Positions 28,013 through 37,791 are shown, counted from the stretch's first letter. The stretch is DNA of 64,000 nt from Pseudobutyrivibrio ruminis DSM 9787 (GCF_900218035.1 NZ_OBMR01000005.1:186001-250000); one strand, 5' to 3'. Notes: generated by a model from the letters alone, not told the origin. Numbers and translations: made by a program.

Positions 28013-28753
28013 TTAGTCCCAATTGTAGCTGTTTACTATTTCTAATGCCTTGTCTGGATAGTTTGTGATGATTCCATCCAATCCCATTTCGCATGCCATG
28101 TGCATATACTGCTTAGAATTAACAGTCCATGTGTTGATTTTCAATCCAAGCTCATGACATCTCTGTACGTAATTAGGATACTGCACATTATAAAGAGCAG
28201 GGTGCAATGCTTCCACACCATGTTCCTTACCATATTCTGGCATGTTTAAAGTGCCATCCATATAGAGGAATCCTGTCCTAGCAGTAGGATCAAGCTCCTT
28301 TATTTTCATAACACTATAGTGATTGAAGGATGAATAGATTACTCTGTCTTCCATGCCAAATTCCTTAGTCATGGCAAGAATATCTGCCTCTATCCCCTCA
28401 TAAAAAACGATTCCGGTTTTAAGCTCAATATTGATTATTAGATTAGTTGGCTTAATGAGCTCGAACACTTCTCTCATGGTAGGAATAGGAGCTTCCTTAC
28501 ACTCTGGATGAGTAGCATTGTAATTGAACTTTCTAAGCTCCTCCAAAGTAAAATCCTTAACATCTCCCTTACCATTAGATGTTCTGTCTATTTTTTCATC
28601 ATGAATGACAACAAGCTGGCCATCCTTTGTTTTGTGTATATCAAGCTCTATTCCATCTGCCCCCATTCTAACTGCCTCTTTAAAGGCAGGAATAGTGTTC
28701 TCAGGGAAATAGCCACTGGCTCCCCTGTGAGCAAATACTAATGGTTTATTCAT
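28013..28753 (-). CDS. Glycerophosphodiester phosphodiesterase
   Basis: Hydrolyses glycerophosphodiesters to glycerol 3-phosphate and an alcohol. The GDPD signature is clear: FAHRGASGYFPENT, then GADGIELDIHKTKDG and VIHDE. The ATG at 28753 has GAGGT 8 bases upstream; the longer frame runs into the end of the MFS gene and is not needed. Length is 246 aa, a single-domain cytosolic form. It is flanked by a transporter and a lipase-like gene. Confidence 0.92.
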   Translation of the reverse strand: MNKPLVFAHRGASGYFPENTIPAFKEAVRMGADGIELDIHKTKDGQLVVIHDEKIDRTSNGKGDVKDFTLEELRKFNYNATHPECKEAPIPTMREVFELIKPTNLIINIELKTGIVFYEGIEADILAMTKEFGMEDRVIYSSFNHYSVMKIKELDPTARTGFLYMDGTLNMPEYGKEHGVEALHPALYNVQYPNYVQRCHELGLKINTWTVNSKQYMHMACEMGLDGIITNYPDKALEIVNSYNWD

Positions 28754-28787
28754 TGGTTTATTACCTCTTTTCCTTGCTTTTGTAACA

Positions 28788-30119
28788 TCAATCCATATCT
28801 TCAAAAGCTTCCAAGCCGCGTTTAGCCTCCACATTTCCGTCTCCATGTTTTACAAACATCATTGTAATAAATGCCATTATCGCAAATACGGTAGCATATG
28901 GGAAAAGTGTGATATATCCCACATGTAAAAGCAGCCACCCTGCAACAATAGGTGTTACGATTTGGGCTGCCATTGAGAATGTGTAGTAGTATCCTGTGAA
29001 TTTTCCGATATCTGAACCCTTACACATTTCTACAACCATTGGAAGTGAATTTACATTGATAAACGCCCAACCTATACCTACACATGCAAAAAGAACATAA
29101 AGCAGTGGCGAAAAGCTTGGGTGAATCAGTGTAAATATGAAACCTGCAAAAAAACTTCCTCCCAGGATTACGATTCCAAGAAGAATTGTTTTCTTTCTGC
29201 CTATTTTAGATGCCACAATACCTGATGGTATAAAGAAAACAATAGCACCTGCTGTAGCTACAAGAAGACATAACGAAGCATCTCCAAGAGCCATATCCCA
29301 CATTCTGACAGCGTATGTTGTAAACCATGTCTCCATGCCATTGTATGCGATGAACCATAACGCTACTGAAATAAGTAAAAATACTAATGAACGCTTTACC
29401 TCTGTAGGAAGCACTTCATTTCCAGATTCATCCTCTATAGTGAACACTTCCTCTGGATGAAGAAGCTCATAGTTTTCTACCTGTTTGTTAAGTGCCACCT
29501 CATCTACAGTAATCATTACAATGCATAAAGACACAAGCATGATTCCTGCTACTACTGCAAAAACCAATATGTAATTTACGTGCTCCAAATCCTTTATCTT
29601 TGAAGCAGGATATAGCACTGCTGCAACCCCAAGATAAATGATTCCTCCTATGGCCCCCATCAGATTGATGATGGCGTTGGCCCTTGAACGAAATGGCTTG
29701 ATAGTACAATCTGCCATAAGAGCAACGGCTGGGCTACGATATGTACCCATTGCCACAAGAAGCGCACCAAGTATTCCAATAAATAGAATCTCTTTTTCGA
29801 TTGTTGGATTAGCAAAGTAGCTATTATCAACAATTGGAAGCAGCATCATAAGAATAACTGCTGCGATAGTTCCAAAAAGAATGAATGGCTTACGCTTGCC
29901 CATCTTGCTTTTGCACTTATCTGATATAGCACCAAACATTGGTAGTAAGAAAAGTGCAAGCACATTATCCATAGCCATAATCACCCCTGATATGGTCTCA
30001 TTAAGATGGAATGTGCCAGTGAGTACAAGCGGAATCAGTGCGTTGTACATCTGCCAAAATGCGCAAATCGAAAGAAATGCAAACCCCATTTGCACTGTCT
30101 TCTTAACATCTAATTTCAT
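28788..30119 (-). CDS. MFS transporter
   Basis: Twelve-helix major facilitator protein of 443 aa, related to sugar or glycoside-cation symporters. Features are FGAISDKCKSKMGKRKPFI between helices 2 and 3 (the MFS A motif) and a long acidic central loop (HPEEVFTIEDESGNEV). The substrate is unknown. Being ahead of a glycerophosphodiesterase in the same run, import of a glycerophosphodiester or similar is conceivable but not shown. Confidence 0.88.
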   Translation of the reverse strand: MKLDVKKTVQMGFAFLSICAFWQMYNALIPLVLTGTFHLNETISGVIMAMDNVLALFLLPMFGAISDKCKSKMGKRKPFILFGTIAAVILMMLLPIVDNSYFANPTIEKEILFIGILGALLVAMGTYRSPAVALMADCTIKPFRSRANAIINLMGAIGGIIYLGVAAVLYPASKIKDLEHVNYILVFAVVAGIMLVSLCIVMITVDEVALNKQVENYELLHPEEVFTIEDESGNEVLPTEVKRSLVFLLISVALWFIAYNGMETWFTTYAVRMWDMALGDASLCLLVATAGAIVFFIPSGIVASKIGRKKTILLGIVILGGSFFAGFIFTLIHPSFSPLLYVLFACVGIGWAFINVNSLPMVVEMCKGSDIGKFTGYYYTFSMAAQIVTPIVAGWLLLHVGYITLFPYATVFAIMAFITMMFVKHGDGNVEAKRGLEAFEDMD

Positions 30120-30141
30120 TATTTAATTCCCCCCTTAAATA

Positions 30142-30178
30142 CGCTGGTTACGATAACAAGCCTACTATTTCTCCGCTC
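30142..30178 (-). repeat. Half copy of the long hairpin element
   Basis: On the minus strand it reads GAGCGGAGAAATAGTAGGC then TTGTTATCGTAACC, nearly identical to the 3' arm of the element at 17402-17500 (one base absent). The TAG stop of the SseB-like gene lies inside it. The matching 5' arm is not recognisable, so it is either a fragment or a degenerate copy. Confidence 0.6.
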
Positions 30179-31454
30179 TATATATCAGCATCTGCTGCTC
30201 ATGCTGCTCGACTACATCATCGATAGCCTTTATGCGCCCCTTTATTGCATATTCAATCTGCTTGATCTCCTGTGCAAGCGGATTGAGTTCTTTGTAGATT
30301 GCTTCCATATGCTGCTTCATATTTTCTGTTTCGTACCCCTCTGGAAACTCCAATACTACTAGATGGCGAACAACCTTTGTATCCTCTTCAACCTTTGTAA
30401 GGAAGCTGATAGATTTAATATCATCGTGCTCCTGTCCATATTCCTCAAGCTTGCTACGAATAGCAACAACCTCTTCTGTCTCCTTTGGAACACCAAGAAG
30501 TATTCTCTTTCCTGCTGGAATCTTCTGCTCCTGAACAGCGCCTGCTCCATTTTCCTTGATTCCGAAATCGTTTTTGTAGCCCGGTGTGTTTGTGATAGTG
30601 TCCAAATAAGGAATTGGAAGTGTACATGGAACTTCGTTAAATGGATTAACCGCAATTCCGGAATAAACATTTCCACGCTTAAGCATTCCGTAAACATCCT
30701 GGAATGAAAGAATTTGAGTATGTACTCTCTGTCCATCCTTTGCAAGATTCTTCCATCTGCGAAGTGATGCCCAGTCTGTAAATAGTGGAAGTACTAAGCT
30801 ATCTTTATCCTCTGGTGTGCCAGTAAGCTTAATCTGAGACTTAAGCATGTAGAATCCGATTTTTGTATCCTTGCTGATTTTTGCAACACCATTTTCATTG
30901 AGCTCAGGCTCAATATCCATTTTGATTGGTGTAATGAAATGACCATGGCTGAGCCAGTAAGCAAGTGTTGCATGGAAGCCATTATCCTTGCCAAACTTAA
31001 CCATACCATTAATAATTCCTGCTAATGCTGGATTTTCGATAGAAACCCTTGGGTCCACCTTTTCCTGTGGCTTAAGATTTGTGATGACAGCATACTTACG
31101 AACTGCCACCTCGTCTGGAAGATTGAGCTGCAGAGAAACTGATGTGTTCTCTGCCTCATCTACGATTGAAGTCTTTTCTTCAACAAGAGCTTCAACAGCC
31201 TGAATTTCACATTCTGCAACCTGTGCATTGGCCTGATATAAATATACCTGGTCGCCCTTGTGGAGCTGGCCGTAAAGCTGTCCTGAAATGATGCTTCCAT
31301 TTCCATCAAGCATTGATGTGACACCCTCAACCAATACGAAGAATCTATTGCTAGTATCTACCTTGTCAGTCACGTCAGTATCTTCGATATTGAGGTTTTC
31401 AGCTGCCTTTGTGTTAACCTCTTGTTCTTTTTTCTTTTTGTCAAATAAACCCAT
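30165..31454 (-). CDS. SseB-domain protein with N-terminal barrel
   Basis: 429 aa, cytoplasmic. After a charged start, residues about 36-125 (FFVLVEGVTSMLDGNGSIIS, then GQLHKGDQVYLY) look like the beta-barrel domain 2 of translation GTPases. Residues about 140-290 match the SseB N-terminal domain (TPIKMDIEPELN..., LVLPLFTDWASLRRW), and the rest the SseB C-terminal domain (ending in an amphipathic helix). SseB proteins were linked to serine tolerance in enterics; the biochemical role is unknown. Only the SseB assignment is confident; the barrel is my reading. Confidence 0.75.
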   Translation of the reverse strand: MGLFDKKKKEQEVNTKAAENLNIEDTDVTDKVDTSNRFFVLVEGVTSMLDGNGSIISGQLYGQLHKGDQVYLYQANAQVAECEIQAVEALVEEKTSIVDEAENTSVSLQLNLPDEVAVRKYAVITNLKPQEKVDPRVSIENPALAGIINGMVKFGKDNGFHATLAYWLSHGHFITPIKMDIEPELNENGVAKISKDTKIGFYMLKSQIKLTGTPEDKDSLVLPLFTDWASLRRWKNLAKDGQRVHTQILSFQDVYGMLKRGNVYSGIAVNPFNEVPCTLPIPYLDTITNTPGYKNDFGIKENGAGAVQEQKIPAGKRILLGVPKETEEVVAIRSKLEEYGQEHDDIKSISFLTKVEEDTKVVRHLVVLEFPEGYETENMKQHMEAIYKELNPLAQEIKQIEYAIKGRIKAIDDVVEQHEQQMLIYRAEK

Positions 31455-31507
31455 AACAAATTCTCCTGATTTAATAATTCGATTATTCTATTATAATCGA
31501 AACCAGC

Positions 31508-31541
31508 ATAAAAAAAAACCTCTCACACGCCTGTGTGAGAA
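31508..31541 (-). terminator. Terminator of the zinc-ribbon protein gene
   Basis: Stem TCTCACAC / GTGTGAGA with four-base loop. On the minus strand a run of nine T follows. It lies 25 bp beyond the stop of the 31567 gene and upstream of the SseB gene. Confidence 0.88.
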
Positions 31542-31566
31542 GTCTTTCTTTGTTAGTTAAACTGGC

Positions 31567-33066
31567 TTATAAAGCCTCACCGAATGTGTTTGAAGTAACC
31601 AATCCATAGTACTTTACATACCAGTCAATTGCCTCTTCGATTTCTGCTTTACAATCGGCTTCTTTTTCATATCCATAGTAATTAAACTTTTTGTCAAACT
31701 TTGTTTTGTATTGTACTGTTGTGGTTGTTGTACCAAGAATCTTTTCGTAACCACATTCACCCTTTTCATTGATGCTAACATTGTTGATTTCAACATATGT
31801 ATAGAATGTAAATGAATCAGTATCTAATGAATCTGAATCAGACAGCATCACTGAGCACTCAAAGACAGCAATTACTTCATTTCCTTCAGAGTAATCTGCC
31901 TCCTGGAGAAGGTATGAACCTAAGTACTTTATGCTCTGCATTTCCTCCATTGAACTGAGGCGAGAAACATCCTTAATCTTCTTTTCGCAATCTTCGATTA
32001 CAGAACCCATGCTCTCCTCAGTAATCTCTGTAGAATCCTTAAGAAGATGACCAAGGCCCTCTACCTTATAATCCTTTGTAACTGCAGTAGGAACCATTCC
32101 ATATTTCTCTGCACACATTTCTGCAAGCTCATCCTCGCTGTATGATGGTGCGTATGTTACGGTAATGATATCTCCCTCTGATAAGTAGTAGCTCTGGCTT
32201 GATGAATATGAGAAGTCGTTATAAACTGCATCTTCCTTAACTACCTTGATAGATGCCTTACCATCACCTTCAATACCTGTATAAGAAATTTCGATTCCAT
32301 CGAATGGATCGAACTCTTTAAGCTCTTCAAGCTTTTCTACTGTGTATGAAGCATCCTCGTACTCAACCTTTACGCCATATTTCTTTTCGATTGAATCAGC
32401 CTTAATCTTCCAAGAAACAGTTACCTCATCTCCGTTTGAAAGCTTTTTCTCTGGGTCAACGTCATAACTGATTTTCTTTCCAACAGCCTCTTCCATATAG
32501 TCTGCAGGGCCATAGTGCGAAGTGAATGACTTCTTCACCTTTGATTTATCTTCAAATCTAGATTTGTTATATAAATCTTCCCAGAATGACTCATCGATTG
32601 TAACTTCAGCCTTGCCCATTGAATCATATCCTGTGAATTCTACAGTCATGTAATCATTTACATTGATAGTCTTTGAGCGATGCAAAACAAATACTGCTGC
32701 TACCGCTGCTGCAACCACTAGTACTGCAATAATAATCCAAACAAAAACTGGTGGCTTTTTACTTCCGCCTTCATTATTTGCCTTGGCAGCTTTCTTGGCA
32801 GCCTTAGCTGCTCTCTTTTCAGCCTTCTTTGCTTCCTTGGCAGCCTTTTTTGCAGCTTTCACATCCACCTGCTGAGGCATAGGCTGTGGCTGTGGAACTG
32901 GAGTTGGTTGTGGTTGTACTGGTGGAACTGGCTGTTCTACTGGAGCCTGTTGTACTGGTGGAATTGGCTGTGGTGCTGGCTGCTCAGCTGCTGGCGCTGG
33001 TGCACCGCAACCTGTACAGAACTTTGCACCAGGCATAATTTCTTTACCGCATTTTACACAAAACAT
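31567..33066 (-). CDS. Zinc-ribbon membrane protein with large outer domain
   Basis: Begins with a zinc ribbon (CVKCGKEIMPGAKFCTGCG, residues 3-21). A proline/glutamine-rich stretch follows, then a lysine/alanine-rich segment, a membrane helix at about 108-129 (FVWIIIAVLVVAAAVAAVF), and an outer domain of about 370 residues with repeated beta-rich units of the pattern found in lipoprotein-like surface proteins. No enzyme motif seen. The cell-surface role is unknown. GGAGG precedes the ATG. It has its own terminator. Confidence 0.75.
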   Translation of the reverse strand: MFCVKCGKEIMPGAKFCTGCGAPAPAAEQPAPQPIPPVQQAPVEQPVPPVQPQPTPVPQPQPMPQQVDVKAAKKAAKEAKKAEKRAAKAAKKAAKANNEGGSKKPPVFVWIIIAVLVVAAAVAAVFVLHRSKTINVNDYMTVEFTGYDSMGKAEVTIDESFWEDLYNKSRFEDKSKVKKSFTSHYGPADYMEEAVGKKISYDVDPEKKLSNGDEVTVSWKIKADSIEKKYGVKVEYEDASYTVEKLEELKEFDPFDGIEISYTGIEGDGKASIKVVKEDAVYNDFSYSSSQSYYLSEGDIITVTYAPSYSEDELAEMCAEKYGMVPTAVTKDYKVEGLGHLLKDSTEITEESMGSVIEDCEKKIKDVSRLSSMEEMQSIKYLGSYLLQEADYSEGNEVIAVFECSVMLSDSDSLDTDSFTFYTYVEINNVSINEKGECGYEKILGTTTTTVQYKTKFDKKFNYYGYEKEADCKAEIEEAIDWYVKYYGLVTSNTFGEAL

Positions 33067-33300
33067 TTAGATTAATCCTCCCTCTAAATCTGTTCGCAAT
33101 TAGTATATTATGATTTTGCCAAATATTAAGTATAAAATCAATACTTATTTTTCAATTTTTTATATTTTTACAATTTGAACTAATTTTTATCGGTTTATCT
33201 AGATATTATTGGTTAAGATTATTGCTAATATACTTTTAAATCGGTAAAATAAATGTGATAAAAATATATTTCACACTTTTTATTAATAGGGAGGTAATCT

Positions 33301-33747
33301 ATGAGCAAAAAGAATGGTTTTATTTCTGAATTTAAAGAATTTATTCTTCGTGGAAATGTAATGGACATGGCTGTCGGTGTCATCGTAGGTGGTGCTTTCA
33401 CAGCTATCGTAACTTCCCTTAACGAAGATATCCTCACTCCAATCCTTGGAATCTTTGGAGGAACAGATTTTTCTGAATTAAAAGTTACCCTTGGAACTGG
33501 AGAGGCCGCACCAGTTCTTACATATGGTAATTTTATTACAGCAATTATCAATTTCCTTATTACTGCTCTTGTAATCTTCTGCATTATCAAGGGTATCAAC
33601 AGAGGAACAGAAAGAGCCGCTGCTCTTTTAAAGAAAAATAAAGAAGAGGCTGAAGCAGCAGAGCCAACCGAGAAGGATTGCCCATATTGCTACAGTAAGA
33701 TTCATATCAAGGCAACTCGTTGCCCACATTGTACAGCTCAGCTTTAA
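33301..33747 (+). CDS. mscL: Large-conductance mechanosensitive channel with C-terminal zinc ribbon
   Basis: Osmotic safety valve. The N-terminal helix and TM1 ([20 protein letters not shown], then [10 protein letters not shown]) and TM2 ([19 protein letters not shown]) are canonical. After the usual helical bundle, the last 25 residues form a ribbon CPYC-x12-CPHC that standard MscL lacks. Length is 148 aa. GGGAGG precedes the ATG. It is monocistronic with a strong terminator. Confidence 0.95.
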   Translation: MSKKNGFISEFKEFILRGNVMDMAVGVIVGGAFTAIVTSLNEDILTPILGIFGGTDFSELKVTLGTGEAAPVLTYGNFITAIINFLITALVIFCIIKGINRGTERAAALLKKNKEEAEAAEPTEKDCPYCYSKIHIKATRCPHCTAQL

Positions 33748-33754
33748 TATTGAT

Positions 33755-33797
33755 CAAAAAATGCAGTGGGAATTATTCTTCCCACTGCATTCCTTTT
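33755..33797. terminator. Bidirectional terminator between mscL and the EAL-domain gene
   Basis: Arms AATGCAGTGGGAA (33760-33772) and TTCCCACTGCATT (33779-33791) are perfect over 13 bp, with T tails on both strands. The right arm lies inside the last codons of the minus-strand gene. Confidence 0.9.
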
Positions 33798-35500
33798 TCA
33801 TACATTCTATCCAACATCTCATTAAGAGGCATAGGTTTTCCGAAGTAGAAGCCTTGAGCCCTTTCACAACCAACTTCCTTAAGGAAATCATAATGTTCCT
33901 TAGTCTCAACGCCTTCACATAGAGGAGATGCTCCCAGCTGATTTGCGGTCTTTATAATATAACTCATTAAAGTTTTAGTCTTTGGATTTTTATCTGCGCT
34001 TCGCAGGAATACCATATCAAGCTTAAGTACATCGAATTGATAATCCGCCAATGTGGTCAGTGAAGAATAGCCACTGCCAAAATCATCAATCCATATCTCG
34101 TAGCCTGCCTCGCGAATTCTGCCTGCCTCTTCTTTGATTAGTCCAGTATTATCTGTAAAAGCACTTTCTGTGATTTCCACATCTATCATGTTTCTTGGAA
34201 CTTCGTATATTTCACAGAAGTCCGAAAGAAGCTTATAAACATCGCATATTTCAAAATCCAGTCTTGAAATGTTTACTGATATTGGAACTAATGATTCCCC
34301 CTCATCTGCAAGCTTTCGATAATCCTGGCATACTTTTTTTACAACAAATTCATCAATAAGATGAATCAAATGAAAATGTTCTAGGGTCTCAATAAAGTAT
34401 CCAGGAGGAAGCATTCCATTTTCAGGATCTACCCATCTTACAAGGGCTTCATATCCACATATCTTTCCTGTGCTAACTCTTATAATTGGCTGATAGAATA
34501 CCTTTATATAATCCTTTGCAATGGCCTCATCAATATGGTCAACAACAAACTGCTGACGGCGCAGGCCATCACGAATAATATCATCATAAACACAATAATT
34601 TATATCATGTCGACTTTTTATACTATTGCAGGCAAGTCTTGCATGGTCGCATGCTAATCCAACTTCTGCACGGCGGTCTTCCATGAAATATATACCTGCT
34701 TTTATTTTTACTTTTTTATTTACATCATCTGTGAGAAGCATCTTGCGATATACTTCTTCTACGCATTCGATAACTTCTTCCTTTGGTGCTGTACAGTATA
34801 CTACAAAGTGATCATCGGAAAATCTTGCAACAGTTCCGCCATAAAAAACTTCACTTATCGTTCTACCAAAATCGCACAAAAGCTCGTCGCCCATCTTGAA
34901 ACCATGTCGCTCATTGTACAGTTTAAAATTAGGAATATCAAAATGGACAAAGGATGCCAGCTGCCGACGTGATTCAGGGGCAGATAACAGCAACTGAACC
35001 TTATTATAGAAATAAGCCATGTTTAATAGTCCTGTCAGCTCATCGGTCTCTCGATTTGATGACAGAACCTCAGCCTCAGCATATGAATTACTTGTGGTGT
35101 TCAAGTATTCATTTTGATCAACGTCAACTATGAATACAGAATAGTAGCTCTTTCCATCACCACAGTGAAGAAGATGCCCAAAATCTTCAATATAACGTAA
35201 GTCACCCTGTTTGGTAATGATTCTGTAGCGTACATAATCATGTCTTTTTTCCGCATAGATAGTCTGGGCCTCGATTTGATTCTCGATTTTATACAAATCA
35301 TCCGGGTGAACCATGCCTTTAAAATTGCCACCAACCAATTCCATAAAATCATCAAAGCTATCACAACCAAATAGTCTTACTACGTTTGGCTCAGCAAATA
35401 CTATATTTTCATCACCGCCTGCTTCATATACAAAAAATCCGCCAGGAAGTCCCTTTGGAATTTTTCCAGACATCATGGTGTCGTAGTATTCTTCTCTCAT
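33773..35500 (-). CDS. PAS-GGDEF-EAL protein, probable cyclic-di-GMP phosphodiesterase
   Basis: 575 aa, soluble. Domains in order: PAS (about 20-115), GGDEF (about 140-290) and EAL (about 305-570). In the GGDEF domain the signature is replaced by FSDDHF, so cyclase activity is unlikely. The EAL domain keeps its key residues: YEALVRW, SVNISRLDF, VEITESAF, IDDFGSGYSS and the late CEGVE. The likely function is degradation of cyclic-di-GMP under PAS-sensed control. The start at 35500 has GGGGGT before it; the longer frame has none. Confidence 0.88.
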   Translation of the reverse strand: MREEYYDTMMSGKIPKGLPGGFFVYEAGGDENIVFAEPNVVRLFGCDSFDDFMELVGGNFKGMVHPDDLYKIENQIEAQTIYAEKRHDYVRYRIITKQGDLRYIEDFGHLLHCGDGKSYYSVFIVDVDQNEYLNTTSNSYAEAEVLSSNRETDELTGLLNMAYFYNKVQLLLSAPESRRQLASFVHFDIPNFKLYNERHGFKMGDELLCDFGRTISEVFYGGTVARFSDDHFVVYCTAPKEEVIECVEEVYRKMLLTDDVNKKVKIKAGIYFMEDRRAEVGLACDHARLACNSIKSRHDINYCVYDDIIRDGLRRQQFVVDHIDEAIAKDYIKVFYQPIIRVSTGKICGYEALVRWVDPENGMLPPGYFIETLEHFHLIHLIDEFVVKKVCQDYRKLADEGESLVPISVNISRLDFEICDVYKLLSDFCEIYEVPRNMIDVEITESAFTDNTGLIKEEAGRIREAGYEIWIDDFGSGYSSLTTLADYQFDVLKLDMVFLRSADKNPKTKTLMSYIIKTANQLGASPLCEGVETKEHYDFLKEVGCERAQGFYFGKPMPLNEMLDRMYEKGMQWEE

Positions 35501-35639
35501 TCTTACCCCCAAAGTATGCAAAATAAAGATAGTTTACCAGTTTACTTACATATCCTTTTTTGATTCTACTATACAATTGTGTCTAAAAAATGGAGATTTC
35601 CGACTATTATGTTCTTTATGTGAATTAATATACACCCCC

Positions 35640-35667
35640 TTGTTTCTTTCAAAACATAGAGTATAAT
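35640..35667 (+). promoter_or_regulatory. Promoter of lrgA-lrgB
   Basis: TTGTTT and TATAAT separated by 16 bp. The transcript would start about 30 bases before lrgA. Confidence 0.5.
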
Positions 35668-35703
35668 GTGTAAGAACTTTTAAGTTATATTGAGGTAATA
35701 CCA

Positions 35704-36063
35704 ATGAAATATTTAAAACAATTCTTAATCATTCTTGCAGTTTCACTTCTTGGAGAGATTTGCAAAGCAGTTCTCCCACTTCCTATACCTGCAAGCATTT
35801 ACGGCATGGTCTTTATGTTTATTTTTCTTCTCACAGGAATTCTCAAGCTTGACCAGGTTAAAGAATCTGGAAAATTCCTAATTGAAATTATGCCTGTAAT
35901 GTTTATCCCAGCAGGAGTTGGTCTTATGTCATCTTGGAATGTACTTAAGCCTGTTCTCGTACCAGTTTCAGTAATTACTGTTATCACAATCTTTACAGTA
36001 ATGGCTGCTACAGGATTAGTTTCACAGGGAATTATTCGCATGGGAAAGAAGGAGGAAGCATAA
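35704..36063 (+). CDS. lrgA: CidA/LrgA-family membrane protein
   Basis: Small holin-like membrane protein, 119 aa with four hydrophobic segments. The family segments LPLPIPASIYGMVFMF and FIPAGVGLM are present. CidA/LrgA proteins act with LrgB in control of murein turnover; some pairs have been tied to pyruvate uptake. Its stop overlaps the lrgB start (taATGa), so both are coupled. Confidence 0.9.
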   Translation: MKYLKQFLIILAVSLLGEICKAVLPLPIPASIYGMVFMFIFLLTGILKLDQVKESGKFLIEIMPVMFIPAGVGLMSSWNVLKPVLVPVSVITVITIFTVMAATGLVSQGIIRMGKKEEA

Positions 36064-36755
36064 TGACAGAATTTATGGCAACCAGCGCTTACGCTGGAGT
36101 AACTATCAGCCTTGTTTCCTATGGTTTGGGTGCATGGTTAAAGAAGAAATTTGGATTTGGATTCTTTAATCCTCTTCTGATATCTATCATATTTACAATC
36201 ATTTTCTTATGTACATGTGGCATCAACTACGAAACATACAATGAAGGAGCCAAGTATTTAAGCTGGCTTTTAACACCTTCAACAGTATGCCTTGCAATTC
36301 CACTTTATGAGGAATTTGAGCTTCTCAAGAAGAATGCCAAGGCCGTAATTCTTGGTATAACAGCTGGTGTTCTTACTAGCCTTGCCACCGTATTTGTATT
36401 AGCAAAGCTTATGGGACTATCCCATGAGAACTACGTTACACTTCTTCCAAAGTCAATCACCACAGCTATCGGCATGGGTGTTTCAGAAGAGCTTGGCGGA
36501 TACGTAACAATCACTGTAGCAGTAATCGTAATCACAGGAGTTATCGGAAATATTCTTGGCGAGTTTATTTGCAAGATTTTCAGAATCCACGAGCCAATCT
36601 CTAAGGGACTGGCACTTGGTACTGCAGCCCATGCTATTGGAACAGCAAAAGCTATGGAAATCGGTGAAATCGAAGGAGCCATGAGTTCTCTTTCAATCGC
36701 CGTTGCCGGAATCCTTACAGTTGTGTTTGCCACTGTATTTGCTGGATTAATTTAA
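36063..36755 (+). CDS. lrgB: LrgB/CidB-family membrane protein
   Basis: Partner of the LrgA-like protein, 230 aa with about seven hydrophobic segments. The family signatures KSITTAIGMGVSEELGG and GLALGTAAHAIGTAKA are intact. It is translationally coupled to lrgA and followed by a strong terminator, so the operon has two genes. A LytSR regulator is not nearby. Confidence 0.93.
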   Translation: MTEFMATSAYAGVTISLVSYGLGAWLKKKFGFGFFNPLLISIIFTIIFLCTCGINYETYNEGAKYLSWLLTPSTVCLAIPLYEEFELLKKNAKAVILGITAGVLTSLATVFVLAKLMGLSHENYVTLLPKSITTAIGMGVSEELGGYVTITVAVIVITGVIGNILGEFICKIFRIHEPISKGLALGTAAHAIGTAKAMEIGEIEGAMSSLSIAVAGILTVVFATVFAGLI

Positions 36756-36766
36756 TGTTTGAATAA

Positions 36767-36798
36767 TAAAAAAGTGGTCGAAATCGACCACTTTTTTT
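36767..36798. terminator. Bidirectional terminator between lrgB and the lipoprotein gene
   Basis: Perfect 10-bp stem AAAGTGGTCG / CGACCACTTT with loop AAAT, flanked by A6 and T7. Confidence 0.92.
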
Positions 36799-37738
36799 AT
36801 AGCTTTGTATATCCTATTTCATCAGCTCTATCTTGCAACACTGCATCAATTCCGTCTGAGTCATATATCAAATATCCTTCATCTTTGAATCGAACTCCAA
36901 GCTCAGCCAAATCAGCCTTTCCCTCTTCAGACTCCATTTTGCCATAGTTATCATCTATAGTATAAAAAGAATAGAAGTATTCTCTATCCTCATAATTCTC
37001 TTCGAAATAGTACTCTAGGACAGCTATATGCTCAGCATCAAGGCCTTCGGTTGAAATGGATATCTTTGAGTCACCTTTGTAAATATCATAAGTATCAAAT
37101 AACGAAAGCGTTTCTGTAACACCATAGAAAAACTTATATTCTCCGTCTGCATCCACAAAAGAATATTCCGCATCATGAATATTATAAGCAGAACTCAAAT
37201 AACGTTCGATTGTTCCATCTTCATTGATTTTTTCCGTTGCTCTATCTGAATTGTCCCTGGCGTAACAAATAACAAATTTATCATCTACTTTTTTTATTAT
37301 CATATCCAGGCTATACATCGCACTAAGCTGCGCCTCAACAAGAAGCTCGCTCTCACCATCACTGCCACAATCAATTATTGAGTATGTTATATCTGCCTCG
37401 TTCTGAAAATCTTCTATCTGATTTAAAGCTTCACAAATTTCATCTATGGTATAGCTTTCACTTTCGGTCAGAACCTGTGATAATTCTAAATAAACTGTGC
37501 TATCCCCTTTTCCAGTATATTCAACCTTTGCATTCCCACTTTCAACATCCGCGTATACTGAATCATCGATATTATCCTCTGTGCTATCTGTTGATTGTTC
37601 AGTGGCATCTTCTGTATGTTCTACTGCATTATCTACTATGTTCTCGCTAACATTTTCTGATGCTTTTTCTCCACATCCAGCCATTGTAACTGCAACAAGT
37701 GTAGTCATTACTATGGCCATATATTTTTTTCTTTTCAT
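36797..37738 (-). CDS. Putative lipoprotein, unknown function
   Basis: 313 aa. The signal peptide ends in lipobox TMAGC at about residue 17-21, followed by a Glu/Asp/Thr-rich linker and a mixed alpha/beta domain with no recognised motif. The start at 37738 has GGGAGA before it; the longer upstream frame does not. It is probably attached to the outer face of the membrane. Its promoter region contains short inverted TATAGT/ACTATA repeats (37764-37781). Confidence 0.75.
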   Translation of the reverse strand: MKRKKYMAIVMTTLVAVTMAGCGEKASENVSENIVDNAVEHTEDATEQSTDSTEDNIDDSVYADVESGNAKVEYTGKGDSTVYLELSQVLTESESYTIDEICEALNQIEDFQNEADITYSIIDCGSDGESELLVEAQLSAMYSLDMIIKKVDDKFVICYARDNSDRATEKINEDGTIERYLSSAYNIHDAEYSFVDADGEYKFFYGVTETLSLFDTYDIYKGDSKISISTEGLDAEHIAVLEYYFEENYEDREYFYSFYTIDDNYGKMESEEGKADLAELGVRFKDEGYLIYDSDGIDAVLQDRADEIGYTKL

Positions 37739-37791
37739 ATTCTTCTCCCTATTAAATTTAGTATAGTCTTTACTATACCACACTATATTTA

